Below are positions 8,236 to 16,314 of a stretch of 33,034 nt of DNA, in pieces. Location of the stretch: contig CAVFVJ010000010.1 of assembly GCA_963626085.1 (NCBI GenBank), positions 1 to 33,034 of the forward strand. The letters are read 5' to 3'. The notes beneath the pieces are model-generated. The model was not told the origin of the DNA. It did no database searches and was given only the letters and a program-made list of their open reading frames with translations. A program made the position numbers and the translations under genes. This DNA comes from Colivivens sp963626085. Lineage in GTDB: Bacteria; Bacteroidota; Bacteroidia; Bacteroidales; Bacteroidaceae. How positions within the stretch are numbered: the stretch's first letter is position 1; each line of letters begins with the position of its first letter.

Positions 8236-8724
8236 TTACTTCTTTATCACTTTGAAACTTACGCCACCCTCGGTGCTAACGACGTATACACCGGCACTGG
8301 CAGATGAGAGGTCAACGCTGGCGTTGCCCTGTGAGTCGGCTGTAACAGACGCAACGGCTGCACCGCTGACGGAAACGACACGGATGTGCTCCCCGGCTTT
8401 CATGCCACTTACGGAAACTGCACCACTTGCATAGCTGAACAGAGGATTGGAGACAGCACCGTCAGCATCAACGCGCTTGATGGCAGTCGTGATGTCATCC
8501 TCGAAGTAGTAACGCTTGACAGTGGAGAATTCGTAACTGGCACTCTCTTGATCTGTAGCTGATACGGTGATTCCTGTGGAAGTCATCGTGATCTTCGGTG
8601 CAGCCGAGAATGCGAAACTTGCCTTGGTGCCGTCCGCAAAAAGGAACGTCACGCCCGGCGTTGCCGCCCATGCTGACGAACTGAACGCCAAGAGGGCAAG
8701 GCATAAAGAGTAGAGTTTCTTCAT
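8236..8724 (-). CDS. Small secreted protein with T9SS type A-like C-terminal tail
   Basis: 163 aa from ATG 8724 (MKKLYSLCLALLAFSSSAWA signal peptide). A longer reading from 8823 is excluded because the -7 box lies between the two starts. The mature N terminus, VTFLFADGTKASFAF, resembles the DGT-F module of the downstream FISUMP protein. The last ~75 residues (SVSGMKAGEHIRVVSVSG...SAGVYVVSTEGGVSFKVIKK) follow the pattern of type A Por-secretion sorting domains, which send proteins to the surface through the type IX system. It may also be a shortened relative of such domains. No catalytic motif is visible. It is first in the two-gene cassette. Confidence 0.6.
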   Translation of the reverse strand: MKKLYSLCLALLAFSSSAWAATPGVTFLFADGTKASFAFSAAPKITMTSTGITVSATDQESASYEFSTVKRYYFEDDITTAIKRVDADGAVSNPLFSYASGAVSVSGMKAGEHIRVVSVSGAAVASVTADSQGNASVDLSSASAGVYVVSTEGGVSFKVIKK

Positions 8725-8791
8725 AGATTTACACATTATTGAGTTGATAAACAAGTGTCTGCTTTTCGCAAGCAAGACAATTTTGCAACTG

Positions 8792-8824
8792 CAAAGATGC
8801 ACATAAAAACCATGCCCCAACAAA
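8792..8824 (-). promoter_or_regulatory. Promoter of the secreted-protein cassette
   Basis: The minus strand carries TTTG (8824-8821), 21 nt, then CATCTTTG (8799-8792), a 7-of-8 match to the -7 consensus with perfect -33 and legal spacing. The leader before ATG 8724 is about 60 nt. Confidence 0.65.
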
Positions 8825-9141
8825 CCATGCGGACATTTATGCTCGGAACGAAGTGTTTTTTTTGATTTGAATCAACTATATGAAACGAGAACACGCAAAT
8901 ATTGTACTGTGGGAGTGAGTTGTATGAAGAGAAGCGATTACTGACAACGAACAGCGCACTATATGCGACTTGATAATCAAGGAGGGTTAAATGCGAATGC
9001 CCACGAATTTATCAGAAATTGCATTTGTGATAATTGATGGGTCATCCTAAACTATATTGCGGAAATCGAGGGGTGTACCAATTTATTTTCGGTCCTTCCG
9101 TGCGGAAAGTTGTGACATACAAGTAAAAAAACATGCTAATG
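8825..9141. other. Intergenic spacer between divergent promoters, no gene recognised
   Basis: About 320 nt between the secreted-cassette promoter (leftward) and the rimP promoter (rightward). It contains a T8 run near 8855 and a 19-codon plus-strand ORF at 8991-9050 listed separately. I see no tRNA, known riboswitch or larger coding frame. Confidence 0.6.
8991..9050 (+). CDS. Possible 19-codon small ORF with strong Shine-Dalgarno
   Basis: ATG 8991 to TAA 9050 encodes 19 residues (MRMPTNLSEIAFVIIDGSS). AAGGAGGG at 8979-8986 sits at ideal spacing, which is rare in this window. There is no homology I recognise and no promoter I can assign. It could be chance in an AT-rich spacer. Confidence 0.2.
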   Translation: MRMPTNLSEIAFVIIDGSS

Positions 9142-9173
9142 TTTGGCTGTTCACACAATTTGTATTACCTTTG
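9142..9173 (+). promoter_or_regulatory. Promoter of the rimP-nusA-infB-suf operon
   Basis: TTTG (9142-9145), a 20-nt spacer, then TACCTTTG (9166-9173) match the Bacteroidetes -33/-7 consensus fully. The predicted start is near 9180, leaving a 5' leader of about 60 nt. Confidence 0.8.
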
Positions 9174-9185
9174 CGGCACGAAAGG

Positions 9186-9216
9186 GAAGGGAGGGGCTGA
9201 AAAAGTTCCTCCCTTC
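9186..9216 (+). promoter_or_regulatory. Hairpin in the rimP operon leader
   Basis: GAAGGGAGG (9186-9194) pairs perfectly with CCTCCCTTC (9208-9216). G-U and C-G pairs extend it inward and leave a small A-rich loop. It begins within about 6 nt of the predicted transcription start and ends 25 nt before rimP. No U run follows, so it is unlikely to be a terminator. It could stabilise the mRNA 5' end or bind a regulator. Confidence 0.45.
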
Positions 9217-9241
9217 GTAATATTTCAATGTAGAACGCAAT

Positions 9242-9715
9242 ATGATAGATGTCAAGAAGATTAGGGCATTGGTGGACGAATGGCTCGCTACAAAAGACTA
9301 TTTCTTTGTAGATGCCACAGTGACGGACGACGGCAGGATAGCAGTCGAAATCGACCACAAGGATGGTGTGTGGATTGACGACTGCTGCGATTTGAGTCGC
9401 TTCATCGAGTCACACCTCGACAGGGATGAAGAGGACTTCGAGCTGGAGGTCGGTTCGGCCGGTATAGGTCAGCCGTTCAAGGTGCTCCAGCAGTATGTGA
9501 ATGCTGTCGGAAAAAATGTGGAGACGATGCCTGTCGGAAATGCCGGGAAGAAACTCACGGGGGTTCTGGCAGATGCAGACGAGTCGGGATTCACTGTACG
9601 CTACAAGGAGAAACAGAAGGTGGAGGGCAAGAAACGCCCAGTACAGGTAGAGGTGGAGAAAAAGTTCGGCTATGACGAGGTGAAATGGACTAAGGCCGTC
9701 ATCGACTTCAAATGA
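9242..9715 (+). CDS. rimP: Ribosome maturation factor RimP
   Basis: 157 aa. RimP assists 30S subunit assembly. The N-terminal alpha-beta domain ends in the hallmark ELEVGSAGIGQPFK (about 67-80), the Bacteroidetes form of the ExSSPGxxRPL motif. The C-terminal SH3-like domain (about 85-157) contains KKLTGVLADADESGF. It precedes nusA, the classic conserved order. ATG 9242 is the first start after the promoter. A wider nusA reading frame overlaps its stop, but nusA really starts at 9760. Confidence 0.93.
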   Translation: MIDVKKIRALVDEWLATKDYFFVDATVTDDGRIAVEIDHKDGVWIDDCCDLSRFIESHLDRDEEDFELEVGSAGIGQPFKVLQQYVNAVGKNVETMPVGNAGKKLTGVLADADESGFTVRYKEKQKVEGKKRPVQVEVEKKFGYDEVKWTKAVIDFK

Positions 9716-9759
9716 CCGCAAACCACTTCTTTTATCAAGCAAAAACAAAAACTAATATA

Positions 9760-11025
9760 ATGGCAACAAAAAAGAACGAAGAAGAAATAAGCCTTATAGA
9801 CTCCTTCAAGGAGTTCAAGGACACGAAGCACATCGACCGTACCACACTGGTCAGTGTGATAGAAGACTCATTCCATAGCGTGCTGCAGAAACAGTATGGT
9901 ACAGACGAGAATTTTGATGTAATCGTCAATCCTGAGAATGGGGATTTCGAGATCTACCGCAACCGCGTGGTTGTGGCTGACGACGAGGTGGTTGACCCGA
10001 ATACGGAGATAAGCCTGTCGGAGGCACAGAAGATAGACGAGGAATACGAAGTGGGCGAAGACGTGTCAGAGAAAATCAACTTCTCCGACTTTGGTCGCCG
10101 TGCAATACTCACCCTGAGACAGACCATGGCTTCAAAGATACTGGAACTGGAGCACGACAACCTTTACAACAAGTATAAGGATAAGGTGGGACAGATTGTA
10201 AGCGGTGAGGTCTACCAGATATGGAAGCGTGAGGTTCTGCTGTTGGACGACGAAGGCAACGAACTCCTCCTCCCGAAGACGGAACAGATTCCAAGCGACT
10301 TCTTCCGCAAGGGAGAACCAGCGCGTGCGGTGGTTCTGCGCGTGGACAACATGAACAACAACCCGAAGATTATCCTAAGTCGTGCCGCTCCGTCGTTCCT
10401 TCAGTGTCTGATGGAACAGGAAATTCCGGAGATAAGCGACGGACTGATAACCATCCACCAGGTGGCGCGCATACCAGGTGAGAGAGCCAAGATTACAGTA
10501 GAGAGCTACAACGACAGGATTGACCCAGTGGGAGCTTGCGTGGGAGTGAAGGGTTCGCGCATACACGGGATAGTACGCGAACTGAACAACGAGAACATAG
10601 ATGTCATCAACTATACTGCCAACGACAAACTACTTATACAGAGGGCACTCGCGCCAGCACGTGTCAACTCCATCACACTGAACGAGGAGGAACATAAGGC
10701 AGAGGTCTACCTAAATCCCGACCAGGTGTCACTGGCGATAGGTAAGAACGGTATGAACATAAAGCTCGCCAGTATGCTTACAGGATACACCATAGACGTG
10801 TTCCGTGAACTTGACGAGGGCGAGAAGAGTGTGGACGACATCTATCTGGACGAGTTCAGAGATGAAATCGAAGGATGGGTAATCGATGCGATAAAGAAGA
10901 TTGGTCTGGATACAGCCAGGGCAGTGCTCGACGCACCGCGCGAGATCCTCATAGAGAAGGCAGACCTCGAAGAGAGTACTGTAGACGAGGTGCTCAGCAT
11001 ACTCAAGAGCGAGTTCGAAGATTGA
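9760..11025 (+). CDS. nusA: Transcription elongation/antitermination factor NusA
   Basis: 421 aa from ATG 9760 (MATKKNEEEISLIDSFKEF). An in-frame ATG at 9712 would add 16 residues unlike the family, so I prefer the internal start. NusA binds RNA polymerase and modulates pausing, termination and antitermination. The N-terminal RNAP-binding domain (1-130) is followed by S1 (about 135-200, IVSGEVYQIW), KH1 (about 230-295, with GVKGSRI) and KH2 (about 300-370, with IGKNGMNIKLASMLTG). A short helix-hairpin-helix-like tail (about 370-421) replaces the long acidic repeats of E. coli NusA, as in other Bacteroidetes. Confidence 0.95.
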   Translation: MATKKNEEEISLIDSFKEFKDTKHIDRTTLVSVIEDSFHSVLQKQYGTDENFDVIVNPENGDFEIYRNRVVVADDEVVDPNTEISLSEAQKIDEEYEVGEDVSEKINFSDFGRRAILTLRQTMASKILELEHDNLYNKYKDKVGQIVSGEVYQIWKREVLLLDDEGNELLLPKTEQIPSDFFRKGEPARAVVLRVDNMNNNPKIILSRAAPSFLQCLMEQEIPEISDGLITIHQVARIPGERAKITVESYNDRIDPVGACVGVKGSRIHGIVRELNNENIDVINYTANDKLLIQRALAPARVNSITLNEEEHKAEVYLNPDQVSLAIGKNGMNIKLASMLTGYTIDVFRELDEGEKSVDDIYLDEFRDEIEGWVIDAIKKIGLDTARAVLDAPREILIEKADLEESTVDEVLSILKSEFED

Positions 11026-11070
11026 TTTGACAAGAGAAGAAAAAAAGAAAATACAAACGAAGGGATTTAG

Positions 11071-14000
11071 ATGCCAAGACTAAACAAAGCACTTAAGGAA
11101 CTAAATGTAGGAATCAACACTGTCGCTGAGTTCCTGCAGAAGAAGGGATTCCCACTGGAGGATGCCAGTGTCAATGCCAAGATAACGGACGAGCAGTACA
11201 CCATGCTGCTGAATGAATTCGGCAGTGACATGCTGAAACAGCAGGAGACCCATCTCAATATCCAAAAGCGGAAGGAACAGGAGTCTCAAGAGAAAGCACA
11301 GAAAGCCAAGGAACGCAGAGAACAAAATCAGCGTGAGAACGACGAAAAGAAAAAGGGCGTTTTCCGTCTCGACAGCGAGCGCAAACAGACTGAGTTCAAG
11401 ATTGTCGGCAACATAAACGACACTGTGCGCCCTGTGCGCGAGACTGCGGATCAACCAGCTGAGACTGCTCCTCAGGAGACGACTCTTACTGCTCCTACCC
11501 CACAGGCAGAAGAAATCCCAGTGAAGGAAGTGACAACGGCAGAGGAGGCAAAGACTGACGTGACTCCTGACGATGGACTGAAGGTTGAAGTCGCTGCTGA
11601 GACTGCTGAGACTGAACAGCAGGAGAGTGCACCTCAGACAACCGAGACTGCCAGTCCGGAGACTGTCGAGCCTGCACCGGCTGACACTCTGTCAGTGACA
11701 ATGGCTGACCATTCGCCTGCCCCAGTGGCGGAGACTCCGCAACCGGAGAAGAAGGACGGGGTGTTCCATACTTCCGTACCCGATGCAGGTGTCAGCTTCA
11801 AGCAGGTCGGTTTCATTGACCTCGACAGCCTGAACTCCAGGATGCGTCCTGACAAGAAGAACAAGTCGGAACGCAAGAAGGAACGTGAAGATAAGGAACG
11901 TGCGAGAGCCGATGCCAAGAATAAATATAAGGAGTCGGTGATGCGCGAAATCAATAACGGCAACAGTGCCAACAAAAATGACGACTCCGCGCAGTCGCAG
12001 AACAAGAAGAAACGTCAGCGCATAAACAAGGGCAAGGTGGACATCAATGCTGTCTCCAACCAGCCAAACCAATCTAATGCGCCTAAGCAGAATGCTGGTA
12101 AGGGCGGTGGAAACCAAGGCGGCAAACCGCAACAACGGCAAAGTCAGTTCAATGGCAACCAGCAGGAGGGTGGCAAGAAGAACCGCAACAAGAAGAAGGA
12201 TGTCAAACTGGAACTGACTGACGAGGAGGTAGCAAAGCAGGTGAAGGAAACATTGGCACGACTCACTACCAAGTCGGTGAAGAGCAGTGTGAAGAACCGC
12301 AAGGAAAAACGCGAACGCCACCGTATGGAGGTGGAAGAGGGCGAGCACCAGAACGATAAGGTGCTGCAGCTGACGGAGTTCGTGACGGTCAACGAGTTGG
12401 CTTCGATGATGAACGTGCCGGTGACCAAGGTCATCGCTACCTGTATGTCCATCGGTGTCATGGTCAGCATCAACCAGCGACTTGACGCGGAGACCATCAA
12501 TATGGTTGCTGAGGAATTCGGTTTCCAAACCAATTATGTCAGTGGTGAGGTGAGCAATGCCATAATAGAAGAGGAGGACAGGGAGGAAGACCTTGTACCG
12601 CGCGCTCCTATAATCACGGTGATGGGACATGTGGACCACGGAAAGACCTCATTGCTTGACTACATACGCAAGACTAACGTGATTGCTGGAGAGGCTGGAG
12701 GAATCACGCAGCACATCGGAGCGTACAACGTGAAGATGAAGGACGGACGTCACATCACTTTCCTCGACACACCAGGACACGAGGCGTTCACAGCCATGCG
12801 TGCGCGTGGAGCGCAGGTAACCGACATCGCCATCATCATCATCGCAGCCGATGATGCCATCATGCCGCAGACAAGAGAGGCGATAGCTCATGCACAGGCT
12901 GCAGGAGTTCCGATGGTCTTTGCGATAAACAAGATAGACAAGCCTGGAGCCAATCCAGAGAAAATAAGGGAACAACTCGCCAACATGAACCTGCTGGTGG
13001 AGGACTGGGGCGGTAAGTACCAGTGTCAGGAAATCAGTGCCAAGAAGGGACTTGGAGTGGATGAACTGATGGAGAAGGTGCTTCTCGAAGCGGAGATGCT
13101 CAATCTGAAAGCTAATCCCGACAGGAAAGCAACAGGTTCAATCATAGAGTCGACGCTCGACAAGGGACGTGGATACGTGGCAACCATACTCTGTCAGAAC
13201 GGAACACTCCATCAGGGCGACATAGTACTGGCAGGAACACATTACGGACGTATCAGGGCAATGTTCAATGAGCGTGGACAGAAGATGAGTGAGGCTCTGC
13301 CAGCTGAACCGGCAGTGATACTCGGACTGAACGGTGCTCCTACTGCTGGTGATACGTTCCATGTGATGGAGACTGAACAGGAGGCTCGCGAGATTTGTAA
13401 CAAACGTGAGCAACTGAAACGCGAGCAGGGTTTGCGCACGATGAAGCGCGTGGACCTTAATGAGCTGGGACGACGCATTGCTCTCGGTGACTTCAAGGAA
13501 CTCAACTTGGTGGTCAAGGGCGACGTGGACGGTTCCATCGAGGCTTTGAGCGACTCGCTGATAAAACTCTCTACTGAGAAGATTCAGGTGAATGTGATTC
13601 ATAAGGCTGTGGGACAGATAAGCGAGAGCGACGTGACCCTCGCTGCTGCGTCTGACGCCATCATAATAGGTTTCCAGGTGCGCCCGTCACAGGCTGCGAG
13701 GAGACTGGCGGAGCAGGAGGGCGTGGACATACGTCTCTACTCTGTCATCTACGACACTATTGAGGAGGTGAAGAGTGCCATGGAGGGTATGCTCGCACCG
13801 GAGACGAAGGAAGAGGTGACTGCCACCCTGGAGGTGCGTCAGGTGTACCATATCACGAAGGTCGGAACCGTTGCTGGTGCGTTCGTCACGAACGGAAAGG
13901 TGCAGCGTAGCAACAAGGTGAGAGTCATCAGGGAAGGCATCGTGGTCTACACGGGTCAGATAAACGCTCTCAAACGGTTCAAGGATGACGTGAAGGAGGT

Positions 14001-14106
14001 TGGTGTCAACTTCGAGTGCGGTATCTCGATCGTCAACTACGACAATATACGTGAAGGCGACATACTGGAGACATTCACAGAGGTAGAGGTTAAGCAAAAG
14101 CTTTGA
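11071..14106 (+). CDS. infB: Translation initiation factor IF-2
   Basis: 1011 aa. IF-2 is the GTPase that delivers fMet-tRNA to the 30S subunit and promotes subunit joining. An IF2_N helix bundle lies at residues 1-50. A long charged, low-complexity linker (about 60-420, rich in E, T, P, then K, N, Q) is followed by a second IF2_N-like module (about 425-480). G-domain motifs are G1 GHVDHGKT (519-526), G3 DTPGH (566-570) and G4 NKID (620-623). Domains II-IV complete the protein, with the tRNA-binding C-terminal domain ending in EVKQKL. The linker length is at the large end for the family. It starts 45 nt after nusA, and sufB starts only 13 nt after its stop. Confidence 0.96.
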   Translation: MPRLNKALKELNVGINTVAEFLQKKGFPLEDASVNAKITDEQYTMLLNEFGSDMLKQQETHLNIQKRKEQESQEKAQKAKERREQNQRENDEKKKGVFRLDSERKQTEFKIVGNINDTVRPVRETADQPAETAPQETTLTAPTPQAEEIPVKEVTTAEEAKTDVTPDDGLKVEVAAETAETEQQESAPQTTETASPETVEPAPADTLSVTMADHSPAPVAETPQPEKKDGVFHTSVPDAGVSFKQVGFIDLDSLNSRMRPDKKNKSERKKEREDKERARADAKNKYKESVMREINNGNSANKNDDSAQSQNKKKRQRINKGKVDINAVSNQPNQSNAPKQNAGKGGGNQGGKPQQRQSQFNGNQQEGGKKNRNKKKDVKLELTDEEVAKQVKETLARLTTKSVKSSVKNRKEKRERHRMEVEEGEHQNDKVLQLTEFVTVNELASMMNVPVTKVIATCMSIGVMVSINQRLDAETINMVAEEFGFQTNYVSGEVSNAIIEEEDREEDLVPRAPIITVMGHVDHGKTSLLDYIRKTNVIAGEAGGITQHIGAYNVKMKDGRHITFLDTPGHEAFTAMRARGAQVTDIAIIIIAADDAIMPQTREAIAHAQAAGVPMVFAINKIDKPGANPEKIREQLANMNLLVEDWGGKYQCQEISAKKGLGVDELMEKVLLEAEMLNLKANPDRKATGSIIESTLDKGRGYVATILCQNGTLHQGDIVLAGTHYGRIRAMFNERGQKMSEALPAEPAVILGLNGAPTAGDTFHVMETEQEAREICNKREQLKREQGLRTMKRVDLNELGRRIALGDFKELNLVVKGDVDGSIEALSDSLIKLSTEKIQVNVIHKAVGQISESDVTLAAASDAIIIGFQVRPSQAARRLAEQEGVDIRLYSVIYDTIEEVKSAMEGMLAPETKEEVTATLEVRQVYHITKVGTVAGAFVTNGKVQRSNKVRVIREGIVVYTGQINALKRFKDDVKEVGVNFECGISIVNYDNIREGDILETFTEVEVKQKL

Positions 14107-14119
14107 TGGAAACCAGACG

Positions 14120-15568
14120 ATGAACGAATCGAATGAGTTTGTCAGGAGGATAGCTAACGAAAAATACAAGTATGGCTTCACCACTGACGTACACACTGAA
14201 ATCATAGACAAAGGACTGAACGAGGACGTGGTGCGCCTCATCTCCCGGAAGAAGGGCGAACCCGACTGGCTTCTGGAGTTCCGGCTTAAGGCGTATAATT
14301 ACTGGAGGACAGCCAAACAGCCATCGTGGGGACATCTGAAGTTGCCTGAGATTGACTATCAGGCGATTTCCTATTATGCAGACCCGACTGCCAAGTCGAA
14401 AGAGGGTTCTGGGTCAAAGGAGATTGACCCAGAGCTGGTCAAGACGTTCGACAAGTTGGGTATCCCTTTGGAGGAGAGGCTGGCTCTGAGCGGCACTGCC
14501 GTAGATGCTGTCATGGACTCTGTGTCGGTAAAGACCACCCACAAGAAGGCTCTGGAGGAGAAAGGCATCATCTTCTGTTCTATCAGTGAGGCGGTCAAGA
14601 ACCACCCAAAACTGGTACAACAGTATTTGGGTAGTGTTGTGTCCTACCGAGACAATTATTTCGCTGCACTCAACTCGGCTGTGTTCAGTGACGGGTCGTT
14701 CGTATACATCCCGAAGAACACACGGTGTCCGATGGAGCTGTCTACTTATTTCCGCATCAATGCACGCAACACAGGACAGTTCGAGAGGACACTGATAGTA
14801 TGCGATGATAACTCGTACGTCTCTTACCTTGAGGGATGTACGGCTCCGATGCGCGATGAGAAGCAATTGCACGCTGCCATCGTGGAGATCGTGGTCTTGG
14901 ACAATGCGGAGGTGAAGTACAGTACGGTGCAGAACTGGTATCCAGGCGATGCAGACGGTAAGGGTGGAGTGCTGAACCTCGTAACCAAACGGGGACATCT
15001 GCGTGGAGTGAACAGTAAACTGTCGTGGACGCAGGTGGAGACTGGCTCTGCTATTACATGGAAATACCCGAGCTGTGTGCTCACTGGTGATGGTTCGCAG
15101 GCGGAGTTCTATTCAGTAGCACTGACCAACAACTATCAGCAGGCAGACACTGGCACGAAGATGATTCACTTGGGGAAACGAACCTCAAGCACTATAATAA
15201 GTAAGGGAATTTCTGCCGGCAGAAGTCAGAACTCGTATCGGGGACTGGTGAAGATTGGTAGCCATGCGGACGGGGCGCGCAACTACAGTTCGTGCGACTC
15301 TCTGCTGCTGGGCAGTACGTGTGGAGCGCATACGTTCCCTTACATCGACTGCCACAACAACACAGCTACGGTGGAACACGAGGCGACGACCTCCAAGATT
15401 TCGGAGGAACAACTGTTCTACTGCAACCAGAGGGGTATCCCTACAGAGGATGCCATAGGACTGATTGTTAACGGCTACGCGAAGGACGTGATAAATAAAT
15501 TGCCGATGGAATTTGCTGTGGAGGCGCAGAAACTCCTTTCGGTTTCATTGGAACAAACAGTTGGATAG
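14120..15568 (+). CDS. sufB: Fe-S cluster assembly scaffold SufB
   Basis: 482 aa. SufB is the scaffold subunit of the SufBC2D complex on which Fe-S clusters are built under oxidative stress or iron limitation. It has the conserved core VKYSTVQNWYPGD, then NLVTKRG, SSTIISKGISAGR, and the C-terminal block CGAHTFPYIDCHNNTATVEHE with conserved Cys and His residues used in cluster assembly. YCNQRGIPTEDAIGLIVNGYA closes the beta-helix. Spacing of 13 nt from infB and 5 nt to sufC supports one transcript. No promoter is visible in front of it. Confidence 0.95.
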   Translation: MNESNEFVRRIANEKYKYGFTTDVHTEIIDKGLNEDVVRLISRKKGEPDWLLEFRLKAYNYWRTAKQPSWGHLKLPEIDYQAISYYADPTAKSKEGSGSKEIDPELVKTFDKLGIPLEERLALSGTAVDAVMDSVSVKTTHKKALEEKGIIFCSISEAVKNHPKLVQQYLGSVVSYRDNYFAALNSAVFSDGSFVYIPKNTRCPMELSTYFRINARNTGQFERTLIVCDDNSYVSYLEGCTAPMRDEKQLHAAIVEIVVLDNAEVKYSTVQNWYPGDADGKGGVLNLVTKRGHLRGVNSKLSWTQVETGSAITWKYPSCVLTGDGSQAEFYSVALTNNYQQADTGTKMIHLGKRTSSTIISKGISAGRSQNSYRGLVKIGSHADGARNYSSCDSLLLGSTCGAHTFPYIDCHNNTATVEHEATTSKISEEQLFYCNQRGIPTEDAIGLIVNGYAKDVINKLPMEFAVEAQKLLSVSLEQTVG

Positions 15569-15573
15569 TAATT

Positions 15574-16314
15574 ATGCTTGAGATAAAAAACTTACACGCA
15601 AGAGTGGAGGGCAAGGAAATACTGAAGGGTGTGGACTTGGTCATCAACGATGGTGAAATACACGCTTTGATGGGTACGAACGGTGCCGGAAAGAGTACGT
15701 TGAGCAATGTCATTGTGGGACACCCTAAGTATGAAGTGACTGTGGGTAGTATGACGTTCAACGGTCAGGACCTGCTTGCAATGACTCCCGAAGAAAGGTC
15801 ACATGCCGGAATCTTCATGTCGTTCCAGACTCCAGTGGAGATTCCTGGAGTCAGCATGACCAATTTCATGCGTGCGGCAGTCAACGCTCGCCGCGAGGCA
15901 CTTCACGAGGAACCGCTGAAGTCGACGGACTTCCTGAAACTTATGCGCGACACTCAGAATTTGGTCGGGATTGACAAGAAACTTATGTCACGTTCCGTAA
16001 ATGAGGGTTTCTCTGGGGGAGAGAAGAAAAGAAACGAGATTTTCCAGATGGCGATGCTGCAACCGTCGTTCTGTATCCTTGACGAGACCGACAGTGGTTT
16101 GGACGTGGATGCACTGCGTGTCGTTGCCGACGGCTTCAATAAACTTCGTACGGAGAAAACCAGTGCGATAGTCATCACCCACTACCAACGTCTGCTGGAT
16201 TATATCCGTCCGGATTTCGTGCATGTGCTGCTCAACGGCAGGATTGTAAAGACTGGTGGGGCAGAACTGGCAAGGGAGATTGAGGAACAGGGATTTGACT
16301 GGATAAAGGGATGA
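15574..16314 (+). CDS. sufC: Fe-S cluster assembly ATPase SufC
   Basis: 246 aa, a stand-alone ABC-type ATPase that drives conformational change in SufBD. Walker A is GTNGAGKST (34-42). The ABC signature is SGGEKKR (147-153). Walker B is CILDETDSGLD with D170 and E171. The H-loop lies in ITHYQRLL, and GRIVKTGG follows. The sequence is typical for SufC, in which the signature Q is replaced by K-K. Its stop overlaps the sufD start by 4 bases. Confidence 0.96.
   Translation: MLEIKNLHARVEGKEILKGVDLVINDGEIHALMGTNGAGKSTLSNVIVGHPKYEVTVGSMTFNGQDLLAMTPEERSHAGIFMSFQTPVEIPGVSMTNFMRAAVNARREALHEEPLKSTDFLKLMRDTQNLVGIDKKLMSRSVNEGFSGGEKKRNEIFQMAMLQPSFCILDETDSGLDVDALRVVADGFNKLRTEKTSAIVITHYQRLLDYIRPDFVHVLLNGRIVKTGGAELAREIEEQGFDWIKG

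Noticed and set aside
9712..9759. NusA starting at ATG 9712
   Set aside because: The extra 16 residues do not resemble NusA and overlap rimP; ATG 9760 begins the family-like sequence.
11692..12639. A 315-codon minus-strand frame opposite infB
   Set aside because: It mirrors the low-complexity Lys/Gln-rich linker of IF-2 and so appears Leu/Val-rich and membrane-like. There is no promoter or conserved motif.
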